NCBI GenBank assembly: GCA_035772785.1
Contig: JAOCPU010000019.1
Coordinates: 1-64,000 of the forward strand
Origin: Phlebiopsis flavidoalba
Taxonomy: Eukaryota > Basidiomycota > Agaricomycetes > Polyporales > Phanerochaetaceae
Direction of reading: 5' to 3'
Length of the DNA: 64,000 bases
Shown here: positions 41,529 through 54,469 of the stretch, one piece after another
How the letters are laid out: the number at the start of each line of letters is the position of its first letter
Position numbering within the stretch: the stretch's first letter is position 1
Made by a program: the position numbers and the translations under genes
The notes under the pieces: model-generated
Told to the model about the DNA's origin: nothing
The model's database searches: none
Seen by the model: the letters and a program-made list of their open reading frames with translations, nothing else

Positions 41529-42512
41529 GATTGTCTTGCCCTGACGAGTCCCACGGTGCTGGTTTCCTCACTACTACCACCATCCTAAGCACGATATCGA
41601 GATTTGATCTGCTTCCATCTACAAGTATGTTTTCCCTGGGCATCTGTTTGTTTTCCGCGGAGACCTGGATTGGTGTCATTCCTCCGGTTATTTTACTTTA
41701 TCAATCGCTGCATATTAGAACAAATCACCGTCGTTGCAAACTTTCGTATGCTATCATCTCATCGCTGTATCTAATCTAACATTGCTTATTACACTCATTT
41801 TGTCATGCGTTGACCCACCCATTCAGAGCCCCAACCACGATAGCGTGCATACATCATGGTGAGTTCGAGTGAATCGACATTCTCCATCGGGGTCAAAGAG
41901 ACACTCACTGTCGTACGCTCACGGGTAATCATGGAGGAGAATAGCAGGGAAAAAAAGGAGGATACCCCATCCAACCACTGTAAGTCGCCGCAGGGACCAG
42001 CCCTTTCCCAGTCACTACCAACGGGCTCAAGTGTGAGGAGTGCGGTGTGCCAGCCGCGTCCCGCTCGACCCTACGTATGTACAGGGATGAAACACATCAT
42101 AATTTCGGATGTTCTCGAAGGCGGATGGCAGAAGTCGTCCGGACGCGGGCCTTTTGTGATCTTCAAGATAAATAGACTTCGAGGCTTCTACGCTACGGTG
42201 GTGAAACTGACTCGTGTCAAAGACATAATGGAGCATCGTTTTACGTGACTGGCCTTCGAGGCTTTGATCGGGCGAGCATGTCTCAACACGTTGTCGTTAC
42301 GCAAGATTACTTAGAGTCTTCAGACAGATCAGGACAATGATGTCAAACCAAATGGAGCATGGATTCCCCCCTTTCCGTGTTGTTAGAAATACAGTAAATG
42401 CACGCAATGCTAAAGACTTGACACACAAATGAGAATGTGTAGCAGAGGAGGAGATACCACACTCACTTTAAAAATGGGACCCAAACTATAGATGAACTCT
42501 TGATTATATACA
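41529..42512. other. Intergenic between CorA and RdRP genes
   Basis: Both flanking genes end here (tail to tail), so it should hold two 3' UTRs. A plus-strand frame at 41856-42248 has no recognisable content and is probably chance. No repeats were noticed. Confidence 0.5.
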
Positions 42513-45460
42513 TTATGAATCGTCCGAATGCTGGGAAAGAATTCGTATTGCGGATGAAGGAATCTTCATGACGCTGTCGAATTTCTCAGTGGTGGGAGCC
42601 AGCCCACAGGACTTGGCCTTGATGGCTGCGAGTTGAGTAAATGCTACCTGAAACCCAAACTTCGGCTTCATGTTGTAGGCACAGGCGGCCAGCGCCACGT
42701 CGAGATAGTCGAATTCGCGCAGGTTCCGTGTGCTCGAGGGCGGCGGCCCCAAATTGAACTCTGCGCACAACTCCGTAACTGGGTCTTGCTCAACGCCTTG
42801 TCTACCTTGCTTTTTGCTTTCGAAGCCATCGCTTTCGAGGGGGTTGCTGCCGCCCAGACCCTGCGCCAAACCCTCAAAATGCTGCGTGAAACGAACGCCT
42901 CGACCGCAGGCACCTCATCGCGAATGATGGGAGCGTGTTTTGATCCAGTTCCACGCAGTCACAATGCTTGCGTCTCGGTAGTCACCATCGCGAGGGCGCG
43001 AGTTCTGCCAGTCCAACTTGAAGTTAGCGCGGATGACCTTTGCCTTTTCAGCAAGACCCTTGAGCACAGACGATTCCAATTTTCTGTCGCGGCGGGCGTC
43101 GGGAGCCCGGGTCTGATAAGATGGCGCATCTTCCGAGCTCATGTAGTCGGGCAGCTCTACATTGTAGACTCGACTATCTTGTTGGAAAATCTTCGGCCTC
43201 AGGATGAGGCCAGATTTCCGCGAGTCGAGAATGATGTTGAACCTAGGGGAGCATCAGAGCTCAGATTGCAGTGAAACGTGAGATCCCATGAACGTTGCCT
43301 ACATGTGTGCTATACGCAATGTTTTTGCGTGTGAGTATCCGAACATGTAGATTGCCGCCTCATGATACTTGGAGTAGATTCCGACTTTGGACTGCACGAA
43401 GCCCATGAGCAGGTGGCTCTGTAAGGTGGCACACCGGTCGCAATCTTTCGCTCTAGCTAACTCTTCATTGAGCTTTGCCACCATCAAGATATCGTCTTCA
43501 GCCTGGAAATTCTTCTCCAGAAAACCCTCGGGTATGCGGGTGATCTCTGGAGCATTGTGGAAAGGTTCCACAATGCTTTGATCCCAAATACATACAGCGG
43601 TGTCTGTGCAGTGATGAGCGTTACGGCCAGCTTTACCAACTGGTTCGGCTCGAGTAGACTTACCACCGTCGACGTCTATAAGTAGATATATTAGCTCTGT
43701 CGGACGTCTTCACGGTATTTACTCACCGCCACCAGCGAGGATACTCGGGAGAGAGCATGAACCATCATTGGGCACGACGATCACGTCTGTGTACTTCGCC
43801 AACTCTGGAATATTCACCGCCCTTACCTACATTTTTATAAGATTGGGGATCTTGGATTAGAATGGCTGCCATACCTTCTGGACATCAGAGGGTAAACGTG
43901 CAGGGTTCCTATACACCTAGGGTAGGCAGTCAGGGGGTGAATCAGTATAGCTTGGTGTCGTACTCACCAGACAGTTGCCAATGACCTGATGGGGGTTGTA
44001 CTCATCAAGAGGATTGCTAAACCGCTCCGAGGATATGAAGTGAATCTCGCCCTCGCGCAACTTTCACTGGGATCTACAGATCTTGTATAAGTCATAGAGC
44101 GACAGACCATCACATAGGACGCACCAGGGATCATAAAAGCTTCTGCGGCGGAAGGCAGTGGGAGTCGCATCTTGTCGAGCATGTCATTGAGCATCATGTT
44201 CTTGAGAGTCTCCAAATCCTGATCGAGGATATCTTCATCCAAGAGTGAATCCGGCCTTTGGAGTAGACGAAGAAGCCCCTCTTCAAGCAATCACGGGGTT
44301 TTCCGCCGGGGAAATACCTCGTAGGGGAACGGGGCAGTGCTTGGTGTTGGGCTGTCCGCGTCAGCGTCGTCCTCGTCATTTGTCTTTCTCCCAGCGTCCC
44401 GAAAGGACCCATGATACGCTGCGCGCCCGCCACCATAGTGCTTAAGTCGGGTTAACGACACATTTCTCGCGACTTGTCAATCGCAGGAGCGTAGCATGTA
44501 TTGTCATCGCGTTAGGATCGTCGGAAGGGGAGAGTGGTGTCCATCTCGCGCTGCACACATTCCTCCAAGAGGCGTCCGAGAACTGCCAGAGGAACCCCGT
44601 TGTGATGAAGGTTGATAATGGTGTGTTTGGAGAGGTGCGAGTTCGAATGAACACGCGAAACGGCGACGAGATCGAAGATGAAATGCGCCTTGTGCACACT
44701 GTAAATCTCTAATGATCCGCGTGCCAAATCCTCATTGACGACAAGCTTGAGTTTTCTTTCTGTGAACGACTTCCGGATCCAAATCTGCGGGGGGGCCCTG
44801 AGTCGTCTCCTCAGGGACTGATGCTCTGCTTTGGCGAGAGGGGTCCACAGGCCTTTCGAGCCGTAAATACGAATACCGGCCTTGGACGGCTTAGTGGGTA
44901 GAGAGTTAAGGCACGAGCGTGGCAGGTTTGGATGACTCTAAGGGGCCGCGGCGTTCATGAAGCCACATCCGTCGGTGTGTAGATCTTTTTCTCAGTGCGG
45001 TACTTTTATTTGCTTCCGAGGGGGATGTGGCGGCGTCTAAAACTAGTTCAGAAGAAAACAACAAATATGCAAAGAGTTATGGGCGTACATTCATCGTCAA
45101 TGACGTAAAGTCAACTCTTGGGCGAACTCAAATGACCGGAATTGAGTTTGACAACCCAAGATCAAATCGAGTAGCCCATTGGAGACTGGCTCGGTAAAAC
45201 GGCTTTGTTGAGAGAGAGCATTTAAAAATTCGCCAAAACGATGAATCTTACTTGTTTTGACATTTTGAGATGTAGAGGATTGTACCGGACCACAACCGAG
45301 GTTTCTCCGTAAAGCGGAGCATCGACAAATTGGTCTCCCTCGGTATTGCGTGTGGTGTTCGATTGTAATCCTCGTCGACACTCAGCAGCATACGCCGTAC
45401 CGTCTTTTACATGCCAAAAATTCGATATACGCGTGCCACAGAGGACAAGCTTCATGGCTT
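42513..45460 (-). CDS. Cellular RNA-dependent RNA polymerase (RNA-silencing type)
   Basis: Eukaryotic cellular RdRPs (QDE-1/RRP family) make double-stranded RNA for silencing. From the C-terminal side, the domain reads HLSKHTIINLHHNGVPLAVL (about 44600-44660), MRLPLPSAAEAFMIP (about 44125-44175), then IHFISSERF, NPLDEYNPHQVIGNCLV and RNPARLPSDVQKV, in the expected order. VRAVNIPELAKYTDVIVVPN and SLPSILAGG then lead into the catalytic DVDGD, which is encoded by a 12-base microexon at 43664-43675. Its introns are 43676-43726 (51 bases) and 43604-43663 (60 bases). After it come TAVCIWDQSIVEPF, HLLMGFVQSKVGIYSKYHEA and IFQQDSRVYN. The stop is at 42513. One shift lies near 42880. The N-terminus beyond about 44900 is weak; the exon at 45220-45455 is tentative and the gene may reach 47345. 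The three aspartates of the catalytic motif are all present. Confidence 0.8.
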
Positions 45461-47690
45461 AGGAAAACTTCTTCATCTCAGGGGTTACGGGAGCCGGTCT
45501 TGATACTTTGATTTGAATGACAGCTCACGGCGCAGAGCTTATATCAACGCGCAAACCGATTGCGAAACGCATACATCATGCATCTTGCCGAGCGTCAACT
45601 TGAATTTCGGGGGCTGCACTGCGCAACGGCCTATAGTGGGACAAGCTGTTGTCGTCGCCCGCCATACCATGTTTTGATTGGCCGTTCCATGATACATTGA
45701 AGGCCTAGCCACACGTTGGATGTATTTCTCGAGGTATAGGCAGGCCTCGTTCGCGATCGAGCTCCTTCCTGCTTACGAAAATCGGCCACTAGATCAGCCG
45801 CTGAGGTACCACGCAGGTTTAGGAAATACATGTTGCTTAGCCATATGTTATCATCGCAGCATCGACCTGTGCGCGCCAGCGACTGCTACATTACTGACAG
45901 GTATACGGGGCAACACGACTGTCCGCGTTGTTACCCTGTAGCTGGGCCAAATTGTCCCGTGGTTCATTGATCTTGATCAGGACCATTGTTATCCGACGCG
46001 CCGCGAGCTCGTTAATACATGACACTCCCCAGGGTACCATCTCGCGATTCACGTCAGAACCCATTTCTGGACTTGAGAGTCTTGTGCGCAATGAAGCAAC
46101 TCGTGGCTCCGCTCTTGCGCTGCCGGGAGACTCCTTTCTTTGACACGGTTGGGCCCTGGGTCTGATTTCGATGTGGGCAAAGTTAAACTAGCATATAAAA
46201 ATAAAAGATATGTCATCGGTATAAGAGATTAGATTGGGTCGATCACAAACCCGGGGGGGCGCACGGGCGACACTGTGCTTGATGAAACTTGGCCCGAATT
46301 GGCTCGTCGCTATCCCGCGCCTCGTCTCTTCCTAACTTGACTTCGCTGCACTCTCACATGCAGGGGTCAAGGGAGGTAAAAAAGAGTACTCGATGTGCGT
46401 GCGGGACGTATCTGCGGATGATTCCGATTACCACTTGGGTAGACGGCGGCCTTGGCTCGCTGAATTGGCGGGATGAACTTATTGATACCGGCTGCGAGGA
46501 TGTGTGGACTTAGTGAGGTTCGCGTTCAACGCAGTCGGCTATTGGAGAGCGAGTTAATCACTGTCCGGCCAATGACAGACAGCAACAAGTGGAATACCTT
46601 CTGCGATGTCATCATTTATTGTACTCGTCAAATTCACTATCACCAGTAAATTCTGTTGATCTGGGGATGATGCCTGTCAGCGATGCGTTACAAGCGACAG
46701 ATAGATTCTGGGAACTTACAGAGTTTAAACTCCGGCGAAATTCCTCATGTGATGGATCTCTCGAAAGCGCGGAGCATATGTTTTTGATGGCCGGGTCGCT
46801 CGCAGCGACCCTCAACGATTTGCCTTTTGCCGTCGATCTGGAGTGTGTCGCAATGAAAAGGATCTACACGAGTCACATTTCTCATTTCCAGACCGATGAG
46901 GCCGTTATGACTGACTTTCTTGTCGCATCATCATCTCCGATTTCCCCTGCTTACGTAGGTTTCTCGTGGGCGCGTGCATCTTGCGGGGCTATCACACGAC
47001 CGGCGTGAGCGTCGCAAGAATGCCATTCAAACTGCACCGACATACCAGATCCTGCATCAATGAGATGGGTAGCAAAGTCGTCTGAATTCCATTCTACGTG
47101 TGCCCAAAGCTCCTGGCTGTCGGGTCGTCTTGCGTGTCGTGTAGGTCGTCGGGAACATATTTGCTCGTGGGGGGTCTGGACGCTGACATACGGGCGGTCG
47201 ATACCTGAGGCGGGGTGAGCGGCCGGCGTGAATTGCTTCCGCTGACCTGGACATTGACCACGGTGCGTGACAAGGGAACGTTACTGATCGCGTCAAAGGG
47301 TGTCACGTCACGGGCTGCAGCTCTGAGGTGGCTCAAAGCGAACATGTAAAGAGTAAAGTTACGCTTGTAACCTTCCCGGGATCGAAAGCTTTTGCAAGCT
47401 GGAGGCCCTCTAGGAGCAGTATAATGTGGCCAAGACAGAGCGAACGTGATGCCAAATATTTATGATTGGGATTCGAGATGTAATTACGGTCGGGTATACA
47501 TAAAGAGTGTGAAGAGGGAAGAAACTATGCAATATGAAGGTGACAGATAGCGAACAGCAAGCTTGGAATATCCATGAAGGAGAGGAATTGGTGGGGGTGG
47601 GGAAGATGAAATGTCAGAAGCAGTTCATGCTAAAAACGGGTCCAAGCAGTATGCAATGAGGTATTAAGGTGGAAGCGAGATTGTGTAGTT
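45461..47690. other. Unresolved region upstream of the RdRP
   Basis: Minus-strand frames at 45631-45831, 46612-46815 and 47057-47345 could be N-terminal RdRP exons, but none has recognisable content. A plus-strand frame of 139 codons (46589-47008) runs against them and has no family match either. I cannot decide which strand, if any, is coding. Confidence 0.35.
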
Positions 47691-47693
47691 CTT

Positions 47694-50600
47694 CTAAACC
47701 TTGGGAACATGAAAGGGAGTCCGCCGATACAAGAACAAGAAGAATATTGGCAAGATCACTGTCTCCAGCTCGAAGGGGGCGGCTGGCGCGTCCGCTGATT
47801 CGAGTCCGCCGGCGACGTCTTCGTCCTCGGGCGGGGACTCGGCCGTGAACCCGCTGCAGCGAGAAATCACGGGCTGCGACGTCACATTTTCTCTCAGAGC
47901 GGTGCCCGGCACCAAGACCATAAGCCGACGTACGATCGGTGTGAACGCAGCAGAGGCGCGGCTGTTGCGCGTCGGGCCGCCGTACTCGCTGCGGCTGCCC
48001 CACGCGGCGCCGAGCTCGCTGCCCGCGGTGCTGCCCGCGTACATGGTCTGTGCGCTCGAAAACATCATTGGGTTGTTCCAGCCCATGCCGTAGCCTGGCA
48101 TCATGCCCGGCATCCCGCCCATCGGCGCCATGCCCATCCCGCCGAAACGCGCTCACGCTCGAGCCGCGCTCCCATTCATCGTTGCAGCGGCCATGGCTTG
48201 CTGGGCGACGGCCATCTGGTATGTAGGGCCTGCTTCGCGACCATCATGGCATGCTGGTGGGCAGCAAGGAATTGCGGGTCCGCGTTTGGCGGGGGCATCA
48301 ATGAACGGCGAAGGACCCATCATGGTGGGCGAGGGTGCCCAAGCCATCGCGGGCGACGCGGGCGTGAAGTTGAGCATGGGGTTCGCGACACCCATCCGTG
48401 GGCCAAGGCTGTTGAGCGGCATGTCCTCGTCGTGGTCATCTTCAAGGGTGATCTTGCCATTGACGACTTTGCCCAGCTACAATCACGAACGGTCAACAGA
48501 TCGTAACACAGAGCATGAAAATCGAGCATACCTCAATAGCGGCCTTCGCCTCACTCCGCCGCCTCTCCCTACGTCGCTCCTCATCGTTGGCAGCAGACTT
48601 GGTGCCCTGCCGCCCGCGATCCTTCTCCGCCTCCTCCTCAAAACGTCACGCTCGCGTTTCTGCGGTGCATGCGCTTCGCACCGCCCAGCGCGCTGACCCC
48701 GCTGATCGTGCTCCGCGAGTCGCCAAGGCCGAGATCGCTTCCATCCGCGGGGGTGAGCGGCGTGCGTCCGCTGCTCGAGTCGCCCGTGGAGCTCGCGGGG
48801 CTAGCTCCGCGTTCGGAGTTCGCAAACGGTTTGGATGGCGGGACGACGCTCGACGGAGACGAGGCGCTGAACGGCATACGCGATCGTTGAGGAAGTCGGT
48901 GCGCGCTACTCTGCTGCGACTGAGACGAGGAAGAGGAAGACGAAGCCATGCGGCCGCCGTATGCGCTCTCAGTGTCAACAGGCGTACGCTGGGAAGGTGC
49001 AATGTCCATTTGCGGAAGCAAGGTGGATGACCGTGTCCGCCCACCACGCGCCGCCGAGGGCTGTTGCGGCGCTCTGGAGGCGTTCGAGCTTTGTTTTTGA
49101 ATCGGAGGGGTTAGCGGCGCTGCTGGCCAGAAGTCCGCCGCCTGTGAAGCCGCTCGACGGATGAGCGCCGGAGTTGGGAATGAGAGTAGAGGAGCGCTGT
49201 CGACTGCCAGGGCTGGGACGAGAAGACGAGGACGCAGCTGGTGAAGAGGGCTTGGTAAGTGCGGCAGAAGCGAATGGAGTCGTGTTGCTGAAGAGGGGCG
49301 AGTCTGAAGAGACAGTGGTGGCGGGAGTGCCAGACGAAGACGCTGAGCCGCCAAAGGAGGTCTGTGCAGTGGGACTGGAGGAGGCACTACCTGATCCCGA
49401 ATTGACGACCCTGATGGTGGCATGTGAACCAGAAAGTCTGCCAGTGGTGTTCAAAGAAAGCTGCGACGGTGGCCGCGACGTTACAGCGAATGCAGGGGGC
49501 GGCGACCGTTCGCGTATAAGAGTCGGCACGATGGGGTGTCGAGTCCGTAAGGTCATACACAGCTGCCGCATTGGGCGAGGGCGGTTTGCTGTCTCATGTT
49601 TGTCGCCGTATTGGGCGACGGTGGCTGCTGTGCCGTGTTTGCCCTCGGTCGAGGGGCAGGAGACGGCGTGGGCGAAGGGGCTTTATCAAGCATGCCCATA
49701 GGGGCGGTTTGGCTGCGCGAGGGCTGATTGACCCTTCCGCGCTCCGTGCTGTCCGACAGAGCAGGTCGCACGTCGAGCGACCGTCTTTCGAACGGAGGTG
49801 CCGCCGCAAGCGCCTCGACAGATTTACCTCCTGCGCCCTGTGCAACGCGAGCCAACCTGTCGCTAAGGCTCGGCTTTCCAGCATACGTAGGACGCGTGCT
49901 GGTGTCTGTGGAGCTCGGAGTATCCTTCTCGGGTACTGGTGGGGACATTCGCTTGCTGAGAGGTGGGGATGCCCGCTTGTCTAGAACAGCCTGAGAAGGA
50001 GACGCTTGCTCTGAGCGTGGTAATGACGGCATGGGTGGAGGCGTGCCCCCTAGTTGTGAAATGTCAATGAGCGGCTTGGTGGGCATCCGTGACCGAGAGC
50101 CAGACGTCGCGTTCGAGGCCGTCGCTTCCTGGGCGAGGGGGGCGTACAAAGGACGCCAGGGGCGCATCGTCGGAATCGTTCGGAATCCGAGTTTGAAACT
50201 TGAGTCCGATGAGCTGTATCTCGCGCGGGACTTGCTTCGTGCGCGATCTGATCAAGAGTTATGAGCAACGGCCTGCAAGTGTGCAGTGAAATACATACCT
50301 GAGGGTGCAGCAGGGATAGCGGGACAGGTTTTGATCGCGGCTGGACTTCGGAGGTGCTGAAACTGCCTGCTCTGCGACCAATTGTGAGGCCCTTCTCGCG
50401 GCTGCGTTCGGGTGCAAAGCATGATGCCGATTGTGATGCACTCACGAGACCTGAAGAACCCTCCTGGTTGTCCATTGCTGTGAACGACTACTATCGAAGC
50501 ATCATATCCTCGCCATGCCCCCAAAGCGGATCGCGAAGCTGGCATTGCAACTGGACTACGAGTAATGTGCCCGAGCTCAGTTGAAGCTTTCCCAGCCGAT

Positions 50601-51626
50601 TTCTGTGTAATGGTACGCTGCCGTTTGAGAGGGACGCATAGTCGAGGAGCCAGCAGATTCATCGGATTCTGAATCGCCAGACTCTTCGGATTCCGAAGAC
50701 GATGAGTCTTGATGCAGAGCAAGAGTAGATCCACGGTTAACGACAGGAGACCTCTGGAACGAAGAACCAGAGGGCGAGGTGTGAATGTTCCAGAGAGTCT
50801 GTCCTCGATGGCGGCCGTAAGAGAATAGGCGTGCTGGTCGGCGAAGGGGCGGCACTTCTACGAGCAGCCATTTCACGGAAAGCAGCGACTGAGATCCTTT
50901 GTGATGAGTCGACGGAGGCAACGCTGTTGCCCCTCGCGGGGGGAATGACTGGCGGGGCAAGTGTAGTTGCTAAGCTATTGAGGCCTCGGGAGACGGCGAC
51001 TCGGGGCGTACATGCCGGAAAGCCTTGAGGTTAAACGACTCTGTGCTCACGTCCACGCTAAGCGAAGGCGGCGCATCTGACACCTTGGACTTCTTGCGTT
51101 CGCGGTGTGCCCACGAGAAAAGACCGCCCTGCTTCTTGGGCGCCGCAGGGGCATGAGAGTCGGTGCTCGCGGGGGCTGCGGCGATCGCATTTTTTTGTGC
51201 TGTGCGCTTGCCTGTGCGTCTGGCAGGGACCTGTCGAGAGCGCGTCTCTTCGGGTCAGCGTAGGTAGAGAGAAGGTCGCTCCTGCCTGGGTGGCGGGCGA
51301 AGCACGTCCATGGTCTGCTTCAGAGCGCGTACTTGGGGAAAGGGGGAACTGGGGTGGCCGCAAAAAAGTTGTTGTCGGCGACATCGGACCCGGGGGTGGA
51401 ACGTTTGCGAAGCCAAGGTGGAACTTGCTAGACGATGCCTCAGCCAGCCCATTGGCGTAGACCTGGTTGGGTAGCGTCGGAAGGTCTCTTTCGGAAGAAC
51501 GTATCTCAGTCGTTTCTGCTACCAGAGGATTGTGTCTGCCACAGACGCTCCACTGGACTTGCCCGTCGTGCTGGAGCCAGAGGTCTTGTTCTTGTCGCGT
51601 TTGGAGAAGAGGCCCAACAGAGCCAT
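47694..51626 (-). CDS. Ser/Pro/Thr-rich low-complexity protein with Met/Ala-rich C-terminus
   Basis: This is a large, mostly disordered protein on the minus strand. The start at 51626 gives MALLGLFSKRDKNKTSGSST, a typical basic beginning. SESFNLKAFRHV-like text (STESFNLKAFRHV, about 51015-51050) and RPESPSPEAS follow. Then come more than 2 kb of Ser/Pro/Ala/Thr-rich sequence (50960 to 48640). Near the end, KRMHRRNASVTF is followed by a charged helix (EKDRGRQGTKSAANDEERRR in a shifted frame, about 48550-48640). After a short intron come NGKITLEDD, NPMLNFTPASPAMAWAPSP and a Gln/Ala/Met-rich helix (HAMMVAKQAYQMAVAQQAMA, about 48190-48260). Next is a Gly/Met-rich stretch (MGMAPMGGMPGMMPGYGMGW). 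It resembles basidiomycete proteins annotated as proteophosphoglycan-like, a name that carries no function. Several frame changes exist. Localisation and role are unknown. Confidence 0.6.
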
Positions 51627-52668
51627 GGCGGGTGGAGGCGAGAGACCTAGAGAGCGAGTGGTGAAATGCTAGACGACGAGTTCTCAGGCGTCTTGACGGA
51701 CCGACCTGCTTTGAGTTCAATAGAGAACAGATAAACCGTCCACGACGGAGGCTCACCGTGTGGATGTGGAATTCTCTGACGACAACACCACGTGCGTGAG
51801 TCTCGCGGCATCTGCGCGACGAGGCGACGCTCCTTTGCACGTACGTCTCGTGCACGACTGCGGCGACGCGACGGCGACGGCGGGGAGGGAGAGGGAGGTG
51901 GAAGCGGAGGAAGATGGTGGATGGTAAGAAAGAGGGGGGTTGGGGCCTGTCGGCCGTACGGCACGTTCTGCATGAGCCTCCCCGACGGTTTCCATTTAGG
52001 GTATACATTCATTCGGCATAGCCCGCGATGCGGGGCGTCTGCGGCTGTCGATCCGAGACATTCGTGCCCGCCTCCTCCTTTCTTGTAGAGACTTTTACAA
52101 CCTTCAAGGTTACACATGTTCTCCATTCTTGCCTCTCCTATACGGAACCTTTCACCAGAGGCAGTCTCACTTGAGGACACATGCTTTCACCACCCTCGCC
52201 GACTTCAGCTCGACACCGCCCTGAATTATAATAACGCCAAGGGTAGGCTTCGATCAGCACTCGCACAGGCACGCCTTGCGAGCAGGTTTCGCTACCGGCA
52301 GATGACCTGATCTTTTCCGAGCCATTCACTACTCCACGCACGAAGCACTCATGACGACGAAATATAACGTCAACGAGTGAGCATACGCTTTGCGAGATAT
52401 CAAAACTCATGACGCAGTGGAGGCAACGCGCTACTCAAGATCTGGACGGCCGACTCGGATCTCTCACGCACGCGCGAAAAACCGGTAGTAGCAAGGCAAT
52501 TCACATCCGTAAGGTTTGGCTCCTGCCGTGCGTGCCTCCGAGAACGAAGTAAAGTATCGAGAAGTTCTAGTTTCATGAATTACTTGTATATCTTGTACAG
52601 TGCCTGGTGTTACAACGATGCAGGATGCGAGAAGACGCTGGTGAGAACGATCAAGGCCAATCACGGAT
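51627..52668. other. Intergenic between thioredoxin and the Ser/Pro-rich gene
   Basis: Contains the promoter and 5' UTR of the minus-strand Ser/Pro-rich gene. A purine-rich plus strand (GGGAGAGGGAGGTGGAAG and similar, 51880-51910), which is CT-rich on the transcribed strand, is typical of basidiomycete promoters and 5' UTRs. No gene was recognised. Confidence 0.45.
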
Positions 52669-53203
52669 TTATGCCGGCGATTGCTTGGTCAGGAGGGGGC
52701 CTATAGACGATGAGACATAATAAGTACGCCGCAGCAAACATGTGAGAACACAGCAACGTACGTTGAGAGACCTGGGGTTCGCGCCGACGAATTCGTCAAT
52801 CTTCTGGCCGTTCTTGAATGCAATATGAATGTGGGCATCTACAAATGGCGGGTGTATGTCGGTCAATGCGGGCATCAGCAACGCTGGGAATAGCACGTAC
52901 TGCACGAACGCCAACTTCTTGGCATGATGGCCTCCGCCGCATCGTGACGTCTACCTTGTAGAACGCGATGTTGGGGAATGCGATTCGAAACGCTCGAAGA
53001 TGGGGCTGATGACCTTGCAAGGGCCACAACCAGGTTGCCCAAAAGTCGAAAATGGGACGACCTTATCCTTGGTGATCTGGAGATCGGTATGCGCGAGGAT
53101 TTTTTGGTTAGATGCCTCGACGTTAGGGAGGTTATAGAAGACGGGCCACTCACTTACGAGGGCACTGGTAGAATTCGGCGAGGTCGATGATAGCCTTAAC
53201 CAT
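52669..53203 (-). CDS. Thioredoxin, frame-broken
   Basis: Thioredoxin reduces protein disulfides using its CGPC dithiol. The start at 53203 gives MVKAIIDLAEFYQ; after a short intron the sequence reads ITKDKVV, then DFWATW, CGPCKVISPIFERF, FPNIAFYKVDV, QEVGVRA and FKNGQKIDEFVGANPRSLN. After a second intron it ends LLTKQSPA-stop at 52669. CGPC is intact, but one surplus base within 53025-53035 separates DFWATW from CGPC. Two more surplus bases lie before and inside KVV-DFW, and there are one or two near 52900-52960. With these allowed for, it is a normal-length thioredoxin of about 105-110 residues. Confidence 0.85.
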
Positions 53204-54469
53204 GTTAAATTCGATGTAGAAGGGTGCGGTGGGGTATGAGAGGGTCGTAAGTTGTCGGTAGGTAGGATCAGATGAGGAGCTGTGCGTCCTTATATATGTT
53301 GCGCTGTGCTTGCACCGACTGAATTAACTACAGCATCCGCTCACGATCACCTCAGCCATTTCGCGTCATGCACGTCACGTGCATCCCTCCCAGCCATTCG
53401 TCATCGCCGCCCCCAACTCAACGCGCCGACATCAAACCGCGTCAGTCTGAGGATAACCGTACATCTGTCAAACCCGGGCCTGACGCGCCGACGCCCCAGA
53501 CGGTTCTGCAATCCTCCAAATTCCATATCATTACATACACCCCGGCTCACGCTGTCCACAATGGGACGCTCGCCGCGCTCGACCTTTTCGCAATTCAACG
53601 TGGGCAAGTGGTCGTATGGGCGCGATCACAATCATACAATGTGCTTCGTTACGAGTATGTGACTGAGATTAAAACTCTCATTACTCATTTCCAATATATT
53701 CGCCGAGGGTGAGATAACCATGGACTCGAGTGTTCTTCAAGCCTAAACAAACTTTTTCTTGACATGCAGAAGTTCTACATGACTTCAATTGACGTGCGGT
53801 CATATCGATTGCGATTCCATACTCTGAAGAAGCCCCCCAGGACGACCTCAAATGTGACGAAGATCATGACACGCTTGTCACCGCAAAGCTGTCCCAGAAG
53901 TCAAAGCTCTGCAGATGAGGAGTTGCTTAGTCAGCGCCGGGCAACGCCACACTTTGTAAGCTTGAGCCTACGTGAGTCTCACATACTACCATAACCTCAA
54001 GCGTTGTTGGTGAGACGACCGTAACTCGCTGACAATCAATTTTATTCACAAAGCTGTCATACCATCCCAAAGTCGCCGCCCTACTGAGTTCTCCTCCTGT
54101 CTCGAATATTCACTCGCAGAACTCTCGACAGCCGCGGAAAACATAATCTGAAAGCGCTATCGACTCTCTTGGTATCGTCTGTCCGCTGTCACCCACGCAC
54201 CTCTAGAACTCGTTTCCTTGCTGATGCGGTTCATTCCTAATACGGTCGGTGAGCCGACGTGGTTTTGCACTGTTGGCCGTCGAGAAACTTGAATATGCGT
54301 TCTTGGATTGGATTAGATGCTAGAGTCCTCTCGATGGACGGGCTCTCCAAAGATAGTAGTAAAATGAGAAGCGTCGGATAGATACCCTAGCGGGCACGAA
54401 GGTGAAACGGCGTTGTGATAGCACAGAGGAAAACAAGACACACTATTGATATCTACGAGAGCTGCGCTC
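53204..54469. other. Intergenic with weak coding-like frames
   Basis: Plus-strand frames at 53560-53660 (MGRSPRSTFSQFNVGKWSYG) and 53764-53994 might belong to a small gene divergent from thioredoxin, but no family is recognised. From 54000 to 54470 I see nothing. Confidence 0.35.

Noticed and set aside
51058..52008. Longest minus-strand open frame (316 codons) as a single gene
   Set aside because: Only the part from 51626 downward carries the plausible start and composition, and the real reading shifts frames within it. The upstream part is GC/CT-rich leader sequence.
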